A stretch of 64,000 bases of DNA from positions 33,351,029 through 33,415,028 of the forward strand of contig OX467083.1 of the NCBI GenBank assembly GCA_950106755.1, given 5' to 3'. The DNA comes from Climacium dendroides (taxonomy: Eukaryota > Streptophyta > Bryopsida > Hypnales > Climaciaceae). A program made the translations under genes and the position numbers. A model generated the notes under the pieces. The model did not search any database. It was not told the origin of the DNA and saw nothing but the letters and a program-made list of their open reading frames with translations. Every line of letters begins with the position of its first letter. The stretch's first letter is position 1. Below are positions 34,516 to 46,166 of the stretch, in pieces.

Positions 34516-35866
34516 TAGTACATTCACTACATTCAAAATCTAAGGCCCCAAGTAGAAACACAAGAGCATAGTAGTGACAGTATCGTCAGACTGTCAAAGA
34601 AGACTTCAGTGTCCAATGTAAGCTTACAATGATGGACTGATGGAATCAAAGATTGAGAGAACAAAGTTGGGATAACTTAGCAAATGATAATACGATTAAA
34701 AAATCAGAAATGAGAAGCACTCTGGCTCTGGCTCAAGGGAGTAACTTGATGTCTTGATAGGAAGGGATTCAAAGAACATATGCTCAAGAATGAGGGCTCA
34801 GGAAGTGGACGACTAACTGGTTTCCAACCATATCCTTCAATCAACCTAATCGGAATTCGGAAGGTCTGGACAGGTGGACGGTTAGGGGCGGGCCATGCAA
34901 AAGGCACCCTTAACCGTTACTTTCTTTAATATTTTTGGAATGGAATTTTTGCTGCGGCAATGCGACTATGCGAGTAGGTGACCTTCGACCACTACGGGGG
35001 CCACCAGCCACCCCAAACAAAGCCACAACAAATCAGAGGTCCACGACATGGGCATTGGGCAATTGGGCATTTCCAAAATTAAGGAGGGTTGATAACCGGC
35101 ACCATTCACTTTTAATTATACTGGGTATTAGCCACTAAATGTCAACCCAAGGCAGTTAGAATCCTTTAAGTGTCCAAAGGCACCGGTAAAATATCCTTTA
35201 ATTTTTGAAGGCCACCGGATGATTTCCGACTCTTCAAAATTCCTTCCGGTTTTGCATCCAATGATTTTGAAATGCAACCGTTTTTTTTCCCAAATCCACC
35301 GGTTGACTTTGAACTAGCCACCGGTTTTTTCCGATCATTGGGTTGGTCTGGGCTGGTCAAACTTCATTAGATTTCTACATTAAAACATAGATTTTAAAAT
35401 TTTGATATTTTTCACATGTTGTAACATATGTCTAAAGCTTAATCTATTTTATTTACAATTAAAAACATGGAATTGAATTTTATATGATTTTAAAAAGAAA
35501 TTTTCATGTAAAAATCATAGTAATTACAGAAATGTTGTAAATAGTATGAATTTTTTTTAAAAATGGAAATAATAGAGGCAGACTTCATGGTGTAATTGGT
35601 GTACTCTTTGAGACAACACCAAGAGAAATTTGATAGAAAAAGCTCAAAAGTGGTGTATTTTGAGCTTTGAAGAAGCTATCTTGGAAGTGGTACAAAAATT
35701 ACAATTTTAACAATTTTCAAAAAAATTCAAATGGAGTAAAAAGTAGGCTATTGGAGCTACATTTTTTTAGTTAAGCTTAAAAACATTTAAAATCAAGAAC
35801 TATATAAAAATTCAAGATTTGACTTTCAAAATACCTGAGGGGCTTGCATTGTCCTTTAAGGGTTAA

Positions 35867-36789
35867 TAGGTGCTGATTTAAGGTAAACTAGCCTATTATG
35901 GTCAGAATGAGGAGTTTGACATCATCTTGTCATTGAGATTTTCAATTTTTTTCCCACATTAGTACAAGTGTGAGAAATAGCAAGTGCAATTGAAATTTTT
36001 TTTGACAAAGTATGAATTTGCTAGAATTTTTTTTGTAGGAAGGTACCATCATCAAATTCTTGCCTTCTCTCCCTGTGGTTTTGGTCCTCAATTCTAGGAG
36101 GCATTGCCTTTAGGTTGCCAAACTGCTTTTTTCTACCTTTTTTTCGATTTTGTGTGTTTCAAAGAGATTTTTCTTGTTGAATTTTGTTGTGATTCACATC
36201 TAGCCCAACATGGTTGCATTCAGGAACAAAACGATAGCACAATTGTGAGGTTCAGAGCAAATTTGAATAGCTGCAGGTGTCGTAGTTTTTGTTTGTTCAA
36301 TGAAATAGGGTTTTTTTTGGTAGCTTTCTAGCGCTTTAGTTCGCAAGGGTGTTCTTCGAACAGAAGGTATTTCATAGATTGGGATAATGGAAACAATTGA
36401 GAAAAGAATTGTTGTTGTTGGAAACAATAGAAGAAAGGTGTTGGTATTCAGCTAAAATTAGGATTGAGACTTTCTTGAGGGTGCAATTTTTCTCGGTTTG
36501 GTTGAAGGTCCCTTGATTAGAGGTTACTTCAAGCACAATACAGAGGTTGCAACTTAGATTAGTTGGAAATTTTGTTGCTATAATTAGGAGTTCCTTTACT
36601 CTTGATTTGAACCTAGATGTCGTAGACTAAAATGAGAGGATGAGGATGGTTATATAGAATATATAAGTAAGGAGTGGACATTGGTAAAAATTTTTGATTT
36701 GCAAGATGGCAAACTAATTATATTACCAATATTAACCCTACCTCACTATTGAATTAGTAGTAGATACATAATTTGGTTAAGAAAGATAT
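35867..36789. other. Intergenic DNA, nothing recognised
   Basis: No supported gene; T-rich on the plus strand. Confidence 0.5.
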
Positions 36790-39700
36790 TGTAAGATTCC
36801 TATTTTCCTAAAGATCTGGAACCGGATCTGCATCCGAGGAATGGAACGGGGGTCGAAAAATATACCGGGGCCGGAAGCAAACGCATCCGCACGCTACCGG
36901 AAGATTATTGGGACGGGAAGAGGAAATCCCGGATCCAACGGTAATCCCATACATCACGGAGGACCGTTTTAACGGCTAGTTTCCTCCGCGATGATTGCGG
37001 AAATGGTTACTTTCCCAACGGCTGTGACTGCTAGGAAAGGATACGCAGGGGTTTGGTTCCTTAAACCTCATTGTGTCTTTGTGGTTTGGGAGCGCTCTCA
37101 GAGCAAGGTCTGTCTTTAGAGGTGTGAGAGGATTAGGTGATCTTACTTTCCGGATCCTGTCGTGGAGAGGAGGAGGATTGACCGGGAGTTGTGGCAAGAA
37201 AAGGCAGGAGGTTTGAGTGGTGAGTGTTTTGGAGAGTTCTGCAACCATAGTGAAGGCAGAAGCAAGCGGGTCATTTTCTTTCAAGATCAAGAGCATCTGT
37301 CCAGTGATTCCGAAGGATGACAGAGAGCGGAACCAGTTGGAGGAGGATCTGGGCCAACTCGGGTGTGCGGGATTCCTTTGCTGACCATGGAGCTTGAAGA
37401 GCGAGGAAATGATCTAGGAGCTGATGAAGGAGCAATCAAACGAATGGATCAAGACCGTCTGAGCTCTGCTTGGAAGGTGGACTGTAGACATCTGGAAGAG
37501 GGTCTACGACTTTCCTCGACCTGGAGAGGGGATGGCTTCGCGGGTACACAAGTTTGCAGAAGGTAAATTCTCTAATCCTCCTCACCCTAAGGATGGCTAC
37601 ACAGTAGCAGATTGCAAGGTGGCAAGAGAGAGGAGGATGTTAGAATTTGTAGTACCAATCATGTATCCGGAACGGCCAAACCGGGTCACGGTAACTTGGG
37701 CTAATACGATCTTCGAAGCGTTGAGTGGGGAAAGGAAAGTGTTTTGGGAAGGAATAGTGAAAGATCTGGTAGGGAAGATGGTGAACGCCCTAGGAAACGC
37801 AAAGGCCACCCCCATTGGGCCATTCCTCTTTCACCTGTATGACTCCCTAGGTACTCTGAAAACTTCAGAGAAGACCATGTACAAGGCCGCAGCCACCCTA
37901 GTGAAACTTAATCTTACTCCACCCCGAGAGGAAGAGGAAAAAGAGAGAAAGGAGGGACCAGATGAGGGATCTGAGAGAGGATCCTCAAAGAGAAGGAAGG
38001 AGCCTTCCGAAAGGAGGACAGAGGCTGAGAGGGTTTCAGTCTCTTCTAAGAAGGGATCCAGAGAGAAGAGGAAAGTCTCGCCGGAACCGGAAGTTCTGGG
38101 AGAGGATACTTTGGGGAGGATCATTTCGGACTTAGGGAGAGTCCGGGAGGAGCTTAACACGGAGAGAGGAGCAGTGAGGAATGTATGTGGACTGCTTGGA
38201 GGGATCAATGTGTCAGAGCTCGCAGAGAAAGTAGTAGGGTTGATCCGGGATAGTAAAAACCGGAAGTGGGAGACCCGCATCAAGGAGTTGACTGAGAGGA
38301 ATGCGGATCTCCAGCGGCAAATTGAGAAGGGTGAGGAAAAGAAGAGAGAGGTGGAACGGCTTACCTCAGAGTTTAAGGGGGTCATTAGGAGAGTTGGGGC
38401 CTTTGTTTCCAATACTGCGGATGTTGTAAACAAAGCCAAACTCTATGATGAGGGAATCCATGAGGCAGGACCGGAAGCTGCAAGTAAGGCTGTCTTAGTT
38501 TTGGCAGAGTATTCCGAGGAGATGGAGAGGTTCATGTTTGAAGTCTGAGATGTTCTTCACCAAGCAGAACGGTTTCCGGAATCCGGAATAAAGAGGAAGG
38601 ATGAAGAGATGGAGCCAACCAAAAAGGATGCGCCCACAAAGACTCCAACAAAGACGCTAGCCAAGCGGGAAAGGCAAGAGGAGGAGATGACACCAACCTC
38701 TAAGGGTATGGAGGGGAGAAAAGAAGGATCAGTGCACGGATCCGGATCAAAGGATCGAATCCGGAAGTCGGAATCCGACTTAGGCACACCACAGAGTAAA
38801 GGCTCTCAACCCTCACCCGCCAAGAAGATTGTGAAGAAGGTTACTCCCGTCAGAGGAAGAGAAGTGCCTCTAAGGAGTCAACAATCCGCGGAGGACAAGT
38901 CTCCAAGCCAATCCGAGCGGGAGGAAAGTCGGTCAAGATCCAGAGAAGAGGATTCGGAAAACACTGGATCAGAAGAGGAATCGAAACCTGAGCAAATCTC
39001 ACCAACAAAGTTCAAAGGGAAAACCTCAACACCGTCTAAGGGGAAGCCGCCCTTGAGTGGGAAACCGTCAGCTAGTAGGAAACAGCCAGTTAGGAAGAGG
39101 GCAACAAAGTTAGAAGAACCTTCTCCAAAGAAGGCTAGGAAATAGATAGGAAAATTGTTAGGAAGTTTCTGGGAAGCGACCCTAGCATGGTCAGCCAAAA
39201 ACTCAAGTTTTTGATAGGTAGAAAGTAGCTTGGGAGGTGCTTTTCAGGTACATGCACTTGGACTGCACTTTCCGGATTTTTAGGATCTGAGATCCACATT
39301 TTGCGGATCGGATGGGGTTGGTAGGAAAGTCAACTTAGAAGGATAAGGAATGACACCTGTCATTCTCCTGTCCTTTAGTTTTATTCCTTGGGACCTTTGG
39401 GATTCCCTGGAGTGTGTATTTAGGGGGCTAAAGTTAGTTTGAAGCCCCGGGTGTTTTCTTATTTGTGTTTTTCAACACTTTGCGAATTGATTTCAGATTT
39501 CCACTTCATAAGTGCTGGCCTGAAAAGGCTAAGTTTTGTGTTGGTATGCTGTGCAATGCTAGAACCATTGTTTAGTGCGGATAGCTGGTTTGCAGGTGTG
39601 GGGGAAGACAAGTAGCCCCCGGATTCTGTCCAGGATCTGATTTTGAGAGCTTTGAGGATTTGGTTAAGGAAAACTTTGTGTACTGAGAGGGTATTTTAGT

Positions 39701-40430
39701 TGCTGAAGTTCCTTGGGAGTCTTCTGAGTAGGATAGTCATTCTTAGGTTGGGTGAATTCTTCAGGAGGAAGAACGAATGCTAGCCGACGTCTGATGAGGT
39801 CCTACTGGATCCGGAAGAGAGGAACAGGAAGGTAGTTAGGATCTCTCAGTTATCGGGTGCCGGATCACGCTCTTGGGGTCCTGTCCGGATAGGTCTATCG
39901 TTGTAGTACTGGGAGGATAATAGGGGTTTTCTGAGTGACCTGCTAGTCTGGATCAACATCCGGATTAGTTGTGAGGAAGTAACTATTTCCTATTTCTTTT
40001 TGGTATTTGTTGTTGTTATTCTAAGTGAATCTTCATTTCACTCTAAACACGTTTGAAGGGTAGGGTTTACGTTTCCTTCCTAAAACCAAAGAACGGAACC
40101 CTCTTGGTAGAGGTAAAACTAACATTTTGTGATTTTCCGATTCCGCATCCGTCTAAGTCGATCCGGATAGGGAGGGGTAGAGGATTATGACCATTCTCCT
40201 TGTTTGATTACTGGTGATAGACTTGGAGTGGATGTAAGGGAATCAGAACATGGAGAAGAGAGGGTATTGAGAGAGAGTTTCATGTTGCAAATATTTAGAT
40301 CCGATTTTGATTGGGTTTGGTGTTTTCCGAATCCTGTTCCGGATATCTTGAGGAAACTAACGTTGAAATCCTGTGGGAACGATACATGAGTCATCTAAGG
40401 TGTTTTACATCAATTTAACACCTAAGGGTA
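36790..40430 (+). mobile_element. Probable non-autonomous element rich in TCCGGA/ATCCGG motifs
   Basis: Over about 3.6 kb the hexamers TCCGGA, ATCCGG and CCGGAA recur dozens of times on both sides of the coding region, and are nearly absent from neighbouring DNA. The base composition also shifts to G/C- and purine-rich. The unit has a leader of about 740 bp, one long coding frame and a non-coding tail of about 1.2 kb. The tail has two similar segments (GGGTAGGGTTTACGTTTCCT near 40071; GGGTAGGATTTGTGCTTCCT near 40425). No reverse transcriptase, LTR pair or inverted ends were found. It behaves like a gag-only or cargo-carrying mobile unit, but classification is open. Confidence 0.45.
37532..39145 (+). 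pseudogene. Charged coiled-coil/basic protein ORF split by one in-frame stop
   Basis: A 338-codon frame (37532-38548) and a 178-codon frame (38609-39145) are in the same register. Only one TGA at 38546-38548 separates them; the codons between it and 38609 stay open. Read together the product is about 537 residues. The order is a globular N-terminal ~130 residues (with VTWANTIFEALSGERKVFWE and TPIGPFLFHLYDSLGTLKTS), then a K/E/R-rich disordered segment, then a predicted coiled coil (about residues 190-290, EELNTERG to EVERLTSEF), then the stop. The rest is a very basic, Ser/Pro/Lys-rich disordered tail ending in KKARK, which looks like a nuclear localisation signal. I do not recognise the family. 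The layout would suit a gag-like or nucleic-acid-binding protein of a mobile element. It could be a nonsense mutant or use readthrough. Confidence 0.6.
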
Positions 40431-40535
40431 GGATTTGTGCTTCCTTGTGCTATCACACTAGACGCCCTTTACAGAACAAAGTAAGGCGCGTCGTCGCATG
40501 AGATTTTTTACTAAGCTTAAGATTCGGTAGAGACT

Positions 40536-42850
40536 TTGAATAAGGAGAATGAAGACTATTATAAAGTTATCGGAAATTACAGGGGAAGGGTGGACATCTA
40601 TGGACAGTCCAGACCTAGATACACTAATGCTATAGTCCCATGCACCCCATGCAGAGATTGTTCTGCAAGGAGAAGGCTCTTTACCAATTATCGACAAAAA
40701 TTGAAAACTCACGTTAGATCTATTAGAGAAACAACTCATAGCAATCAAGAACTCGAGGAAAGCGATGGCCAAACAACTAGTTCTTGGTCGGATTACTGGA
40801 ACCTCACCAGGATTTGGAGCATTGAACAATTTTTGATGAGAAAACTTCAAGATGCCTTTGGTGCCTTGTAGATTCTATGTAAAGGTTTTTTCCGGCTGGA
40901 GTTTTTGGATCAAGGAGTGGTAGATCGTTGTTTGTATCTTGGCACGAAGAAATTAGCGGGGAGATAGGTTAATTTCTTCCCTTGGACGGACGTTTTTTCC
41001 TTGGAAACTTTGCCATCGCAGTTGCAATCTGAAACTTTGATTAGGGTTTAGTTTCCTAATTTAAATCCAGGTTTTTGTAGAGGCTATTGGCTCCGCAAGT
41101 TGGATTCTCTGATAGGAGAGATACAATACATAGAAAGAATGGATAGCTCATGTAAGAGATCTTCGGGACCTCTGGTTATTATTATGATTCCAGATGTCAT
41201 GAAACTACCCAAATGTGTTAGGGTCCCTTTATTCAGAGCGGGTTGGAATGAAATTGTTTTACAAGATCAACCGTTTAGATATTTAGGATTATCCAATCAG
41301 TAAAACTAGTGCCAAAAATTTGGTCATACTGCGATCAACTGTCCTTTGAATAAGAAGAATCTAAAAAGTCAAGGGGAAGGAAAGAAATCGGAGCAGGGTT
41401 GTCTCGGACGTACGTCCATCACGAAATCGCGTCCAAAATCCGGACGTCCAGACGTCCGTCGTCCAGGCGTCATGGACGCGGCCGGACTGTGGTCGGTCGG
41501 CGTCCAGCGGTTGGTCAGACGGTCGTGGGCGGGTGTGACGTCGCAGCAGTCGGTCGGGTGGCCGACGGAGCAGTCGGGAGGGCGACCGACGGAGCGGTCA
41601 AGGGGAGTCAGAGACGTCTGACGGAGCGGTCGGGCGAACCGCCAGTCCACAGGTTCGGGAGCGGACGGATCGTCCGATCGAATGCCGTCCGCAGGTTTGG
41701 GGTAGGTTCGCGTCGTCCGGGGTAGATTCGGGAAGACAAGTTTTAGGTTTGGGCCCGTCCGACCCGTCCTCCCCGTCCATCCGCGCGGTCGGCCCCGACC
41801 GCCCCGTGGTCCACGTCCGTCTAGTCGGTCGGCCCCATCTGCCCTATCCGTACGGTCGGCCCCATCTGCCCTATCCGTGCGGTCGGCTCCGTCCGCCCCG
41901 TGCTTCGCATCCGTCCGCTCGGTCGGCCCCGTCTGCCCCGTCCTCGCCATCTGACCGCTCGGTCGGCTCACTGAACCGGCCGACCGCCCGTCCACTGGAC
42001 GGGCACAAGTCCGAAATTTCTATGTCCCCGAACGCTCAAAAACCCGTGGACGCGGACGTTGGACGTCCGTCCGGACATCCGGGCATCCCAGCGTCCGTGC
42101 AACCCTGAATCGGAGGTTATCAACAAGAAGACAAAAGGCTCCTTTCTAATACATGATGGCTTTACGTTGATTCAAAAGAAAGGCATGAAGAAAGACGGGA
42201 CCAAACAATCACTGGTCAAGGCTAAATCAAAGAAAAAAAGCAAGGTTGCCTTGGACAAACCTAAATAACAGTGGGTTGAGAAGTCAGAAGTCAGTTCTAA
42301 GGGAAGAGTATTGATAGAAGCAGGAGATGTGGAAATGGAAGATACATGTGACAAGAAAATTGTCTTGTCTTTGCTTCATTGTCCTGCACGTATAGCAGAA
42401 GGAACTGAACTTGGAATGGATCAGAGGTCGGATTCATTACTGGAGAAACATAAGCAAGCATTAAAAGTTGCGCAGAGATAGGGGATCGAACGTATCGATT
42501 CAGCTTCTGAACAAGGCTTGGGGAGACGCAAACAAACGTAGGGAAGTCGAAGGCTTCAAACAAGGGAAGGGTGGAGGTTGAGGTCCATGATAAGCAAGGG
42601 TTCGGATCAAGCTCAAGTTCAGAACTTGATAAGGCCGATTTATGTCAGTATCGGTCAACGAGAAGGATCAAGAGAAAATCGATGGACGTAGAAGCTCAAG
42701 AGACAATAGTGGAAGACCAAGAGGCTTATAGAAAGGATCCAGAGTAGCTCTCAATGGTTGTTCCCGGAGTAGTTAATCCCTTTGAAGGAGGTGTTAGGTT
42801 TTCGAATGAAGATTTTCCCCCACTAGGGATTACGTTTCAGGCTGATTCTT
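40536..42850 (+). pseudogene. LINE ORF1 (gag-like, zinc knuckle), broken
   Basis: The frames at 40536-40871 and 41100-41303 are in one register and end with RAGWNEIVLQDQPFRYLGLS followed, after two stops, by CQKFGHTAINCPL, the C-x4-H-x4-C half of a CCHC knuckle. This is the usual end of the plant LINE ORF1 nucleic-acid-binding domain. The lysine-rich continuation (KKKSKVALDKPK) resumes after the hAT MITE at 42116. Several stops make it non-functional. Confidence 0.8.
41386..42115. mobile_element. GC-rich hAT MITE with perfect 8-bp target duplication
   Basis: The element body is 41394-42107 (714 bp). It begins CAGGGTTGTCTCGGACG and ends CGTCCGTGCAACCCTG, an inverted repeat of about 15 matched bases. 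It is flanked on both sides by AATCGGAG (41386-41393 and 42108-42115). CAGGG-type ends with an 8-bp duplication are diagnostic of the hAT superfamily. The interior is very rich in GC and CpG, full of GTCCG/CGGAC and CGGTCGG motifs and short tandem repeats (CATCTGCCCTATCCGT twice). It has no transposase. Open frames across it are by-products of the composition. It sits inside LINE ORF1, so it is younger than the LINE. Confidence 0.93.
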
Positions 42851-43080
42851 AGAAGGTGGAAGGGAAGATTTCTTGACAAAAGTTGGTATCTGAGATGGAG
42901 GGCACTCAGTTGGAGAATGAGGAAAGTTCCCCACAATTATCTCCTTAGCCATCTCCTATAGGACAGTTCATGTAAAGAGGAGTAGGGTTTTTAGAGGCCA
43001 ATCTGCTTCAAGGCAAATTTTAGAATTAGAAATCATCTCGTTCTTCATCGCATCTTTCGAAGGGAAGGTGGTCTTTATGG

Positions 43081-43473
43081 TTGAACCAAAAACTATCGGA
43101 GGCATTTAAATCGTCGAGATTGGAAATTCCGATGCAAGGTATGAAATTCATGTCAATTTGGCCAGTAATATATAGGGACTTAGGTGGAGGACATGCTATT
43201 TTTTTGGACCCACCAGGCGAAGCTCCAAGTATTCCTAAGCCTTTATCATTAGTTTTTGAGACGGGCTTGGAATCGGTCAAAGAGAAGATATTCAATGGAG
43301 TGAAGGAGTATGTTCATATGCATGTGAAAAAACTATTGAAGTTTCAGTGGTGGGAATCCATAACATGGTCGGCCACGTGGGATAGTGCGGAAGATAGGCA
43401 TGAACTAACAGTCTTGGCAATGGTTAAGGTTATGGTGAAGGCAAAGAGTCTAAAAGGCTTAATGCACAACTAG
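43081..43473 (+). pseudogene. Unassigned LINE segment between ORF1 and the endonuclease
   Basis: A 130-codon frame with IPMQGMKFMSIWPVIYRDLG and LLKFQWWESITWSATWDSAE. It lies between the ORF1 remnant and the endonuclease and is presumably part of the LINE or an insertion in it. I recognise no domain. Confidence 0.35.
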
Positions 43474-43799
43474 TTCAAGGGGAATTCCACATCGAGATTG
43501 GCCCCGTGGAAAGGGAGGGTGAAGGTGAATTTATTTATTGCTAAAAAAATAGGTTGGCCTTGATGTTTTGGGAGAATCGAAAGCTGGATGGCAACCTGGT
43601 TTGCAGTCGTTTCTTTTTCAGATTTCCCAAAAGTTAAAGGTCAGAGTGAGGAGTGCCAATGAGGTACAAGTTTTGTTGGGCTTCAAGCCTATTTCACAAA
43701 CCCTTGCAGTGGTTTCTTTATGGATGTTAGTTTATCTATAGTTTCCCTCAATAATAGAAGGTCTTGAGCAGGGTTGAAAAGATCAAGTAAATAGGTCCA

Positions 43800-44280
43800 T
43801 ATTAGGTGGCTAATGGATAAAATGAAACACCTACCGTAGATTATTATGCTCCAAGAGCATTGGATGTGTACGGATAAGTGTAGAAGTAAATCTAGGAGTC
43901 TTCCTTTCGCAAATGGCCACAAGTCTTGGAATCTAGCCATACAAAGCAACAATGGAATGGGTAGATGGAGAGCAGGCACTTGTATTTTGGTTTCCCAAAA
44001 CTTAGCTACTAGAGTTGTTAAGGAAGGTATATTATTGGAAGGGAAGGTTCAATTTATCTCGATTTTATCGGATTCCAACTTTACGTTATCAATTATAAAA
44101 GTGTATGCACCTAGATCATCACAAGATCGGGGCTCATTATGGCAAGATCTGGTTACAACCAATATTTCTGGGGATGGTTTTATTCTAGTTAGAAATTTCA
44201 GTATGGTGGAAGATGAAGGGGATAGACTTGGCAACTCAGGATTCTGCACTAGCCCGAACAAAAGAGAAAAGTCGGCCTAG
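43800..44280 (+). pseudogene. LINE endonuclease domain (EEP family), broken
   Basis: It contains LQEHWM with the metal-binding glutamate, then KVYAPRSSQDRGSLWQDLV, then RNFSMVEDEGDRLGN where GDFN(M)VE is expected. The GDFN aspartate motif is therefore damaged. It stops at 44278-44280. This belongs to the LINE ORF2. Confidence 0.85.
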
Positions 44281-44561
44281 AATAGACTGTTACATCATTA
44301 TGGGTTAGAAGATGTATGGTGTTCAGATAACATAAGGAAAGCCTCAGAGAAGAGGTATACTTAAGAAAACAATTGAATGGGATAGAATAGGAGGTGCGCT
44401 CGAATTGACAGATTTTATTTGTCAAGTTCTTTATGTGGCCAAGGAGGAGTGTTGACTTGCACCTACACACAAAAATTTTAGATCATACCCAAATACAATT
44501 TAGTCTTTTTCTATTAGTAAAATTGTCAGCTCAAAGACAATAGTTTCACTTAGATGTTTTA

Positions 44562-46166
44562 ATGGAGGATCAAGATAGAGATCGTATATGTCGAGCATGG
44601 TACAAGGAGGAAAAAATAAAAGACAATGGGTCTTGGATGAAATGGATTGAAGAGGCTCAAGACTGGGCTTTAATAGAGGCAGTAGTTATTAGTAAGGAAC
44701 ATAGGATAGCAAAGTACAAACTGGATAATCGGTCACTAAAAAAAATCAAAGTGGCAGAGGAATTTCTTTCTAATCACCCAAGAGATATAGAGGCGATTAA
44801 TAGGTTGGAAGTGACCAAATCCACTATACAGGAAATCATGCTTGGAAAACTAGAAAGCCAATACCACAGAGTATCGGTGAGGTGGTTGAAGAATGGGGAT
44901 AGATGTTGAAAAAAATTTATCTAGGTATACAAGGATGTACATAAACGCTTGCATATACCTCAATTAGTGTTAGATGGCAAGGTGTTGACCAACCAAAGAG
45001 AAAAAGCCTCGGTAGTGCTGGAATTTTATAAAAAATTGTATATGGAGGATCTGGAGACACAACAAGTAGGGAGCAAGTTTTGGACAATGTTCCTATAGGA
45101 GTTACAGAGGCACAAAATGTTAATTTAGCCAAACCAATTTCGCTTCTAGAAGTCCAAGAGGCAATCCAGGAATTATTGGTAGGGAATGTAGCCAGGGAGG
45201 ACTCAATACCGATAGATTTTTTCAAAAATTGCTCAAACTCGGTACAAGATGAGTTGTTTTTTGTAGTTCAAGAGGTCATTAGTTCAGGAGAGATTTCTAA
45301 GGCATATAACAAGGGAATTATTGCATTAACTCCAAAAGGGGGGATGCTACATTGATTAAAAAAATTTGGCCAATTACACTCCTTTCGTCCTTTTACAAAC
45401 TTGTGGTGAAAATTCTAGCTCAGAGATTGTAAAGAATCTCTTGGTGCTAATTCAACCTAATTAAATCAATTTTGCTTAGGGGAGGTGTATTATTGATAAT
45501 ATTTTTTTGGCACAAGAAGCAATGCATTTTGCTGAAGAATCAGGTCAAGACTTGACTTTGCTATTGCTAGACTTTGAGAAGGCATATGACAAAATCTTCT
45601 GGAATTTTATGGAGGCATTTCTTAGAAAGAAGTTTTTTTATGATGAATTTATTAGAGGTATTATGGCTCTTTACAAGAATGCTTCTTCTTCAGTGATAGT
45701 AAATGGAGTGGTGGACGAGGAGTTTGAGTTATCTCGGTTGGTTCGGCAAGGATGTCCTTTGGCCCCCTTTTTGTTCATAGAGGTTCTTGATGCTTTGGGT
45801 TTTATGTTAGAAGACCCTAGATATGGCATCCAAGGTTTCTCTCTTCTAGACGGCTCTAAGGTTACGGATGCTTTATTTGTGGATGATACCTCTCTATACC
45901 TAATTAGTATGTTGGAGAATTTGAGGAGAGCCTATGAGGTCTTAGCTATTTATTGCTTGGTGTTGGGCTCAAAAATTAATTGGGAAAAAAATTTGACTAT
46001 TTGGGCTTCTAAAAACCCTAAAACCTTTTCGTGGGGGGAAGATTTAGGTATGAAATGGGTTCTAGAAGGTGTTTGTGTGAGGTATTTAGGTAAAGGGTTT
46101 CATTTATCTCCAAATGCAAATACTATCCTGCTTATTACCTCTCTGAAGAAGAAATTGAGATCCTAG
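44562..46166 (+). pseudogene. LINE reverse transcriptase, broken
   Basis: Blocks on the plus strand in order: a linker ending WLKNGDRC (44562-44909); LLVGNVAREDSIPIDFFKNC and KGIIALTPKGG (45080-45355); then a 219-codon frame (45507-46166). That frame has LLLDFEKAYDKIFW (motif A aspartate), VRQGCPLAPFLF (motif B), ALFVDDTSLY (motif C, the YADD-like box as FVDD) and GSKINWEKN (motif D/E). Frameshifts and stops separate the blocks, but the catalytic aspartates are still encoded. Confidence 0.93.

Larger units (their letters stand above)
31670..35368 (-). mobile_element. hAT transposon with subterminal CACCGG repeats (ends approximate)
   Basis: Both ends of this unit carry repeated CACCGG- or GCCGG-type motifs followed by T-rich TTTCC: about four on the left (31740-31865) and about six on the right (35180-35335). 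Such subterminal repeats are typical transposase-binding arrays in hAT elements. The outermost sequences AAGGGTTGGTCCAGC (left) and GCTGGTCAAACTT (right) are only roughly complementary, so the exact ends and target duplication are uncertain. Between 34100 and 35160 there is non-coding leader, including a three-copy tandem repeat at 34385-34515. Confidence 0.65.
31652..35866. mobile_element. TTAA-bounded inverted repeats enclosing a hAT element
   Basis: The termini are TTAACCCTTAAAGGACA (31652-31668) and TGTCCTTTAAGGGTTAA (35850-35866), a perfect 17-bp inverted repeat of the A type. The simplest reading is a small TTAA MITE of about 500 bp, mostly the AT-rich part at 35370-35866, into which a hAT element of about 3.7 kb inserted close to the left end. 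hAT transposons make 8-bp duplications and do not have TTAA/CCC ends, so the outer repeats probably do not belong to the hAT. Confidence 0.7.

Noticed and set aside
31652..35866. Single hAT element with TTAACCC ends
   Set aside because: hAT ends and 8-bp duplications do not fit TTAA/CCC tips, which match the separate MITE families in this window; nesting is simpler.
37831..38439. 202-codon minus-strand frame
   Set aside because: It is antisense to the 537-codon frame and consists of Ser/Leu-rich complement of K/E codons.
41346..42108. GC-rich open frames of 91-208 codons on both strands (one with repeated DRADGA units)
   Set aside because: They lie within the hAT MITE, are open on several frames because of low TA content, and read its tandem words; no protein resemblance.
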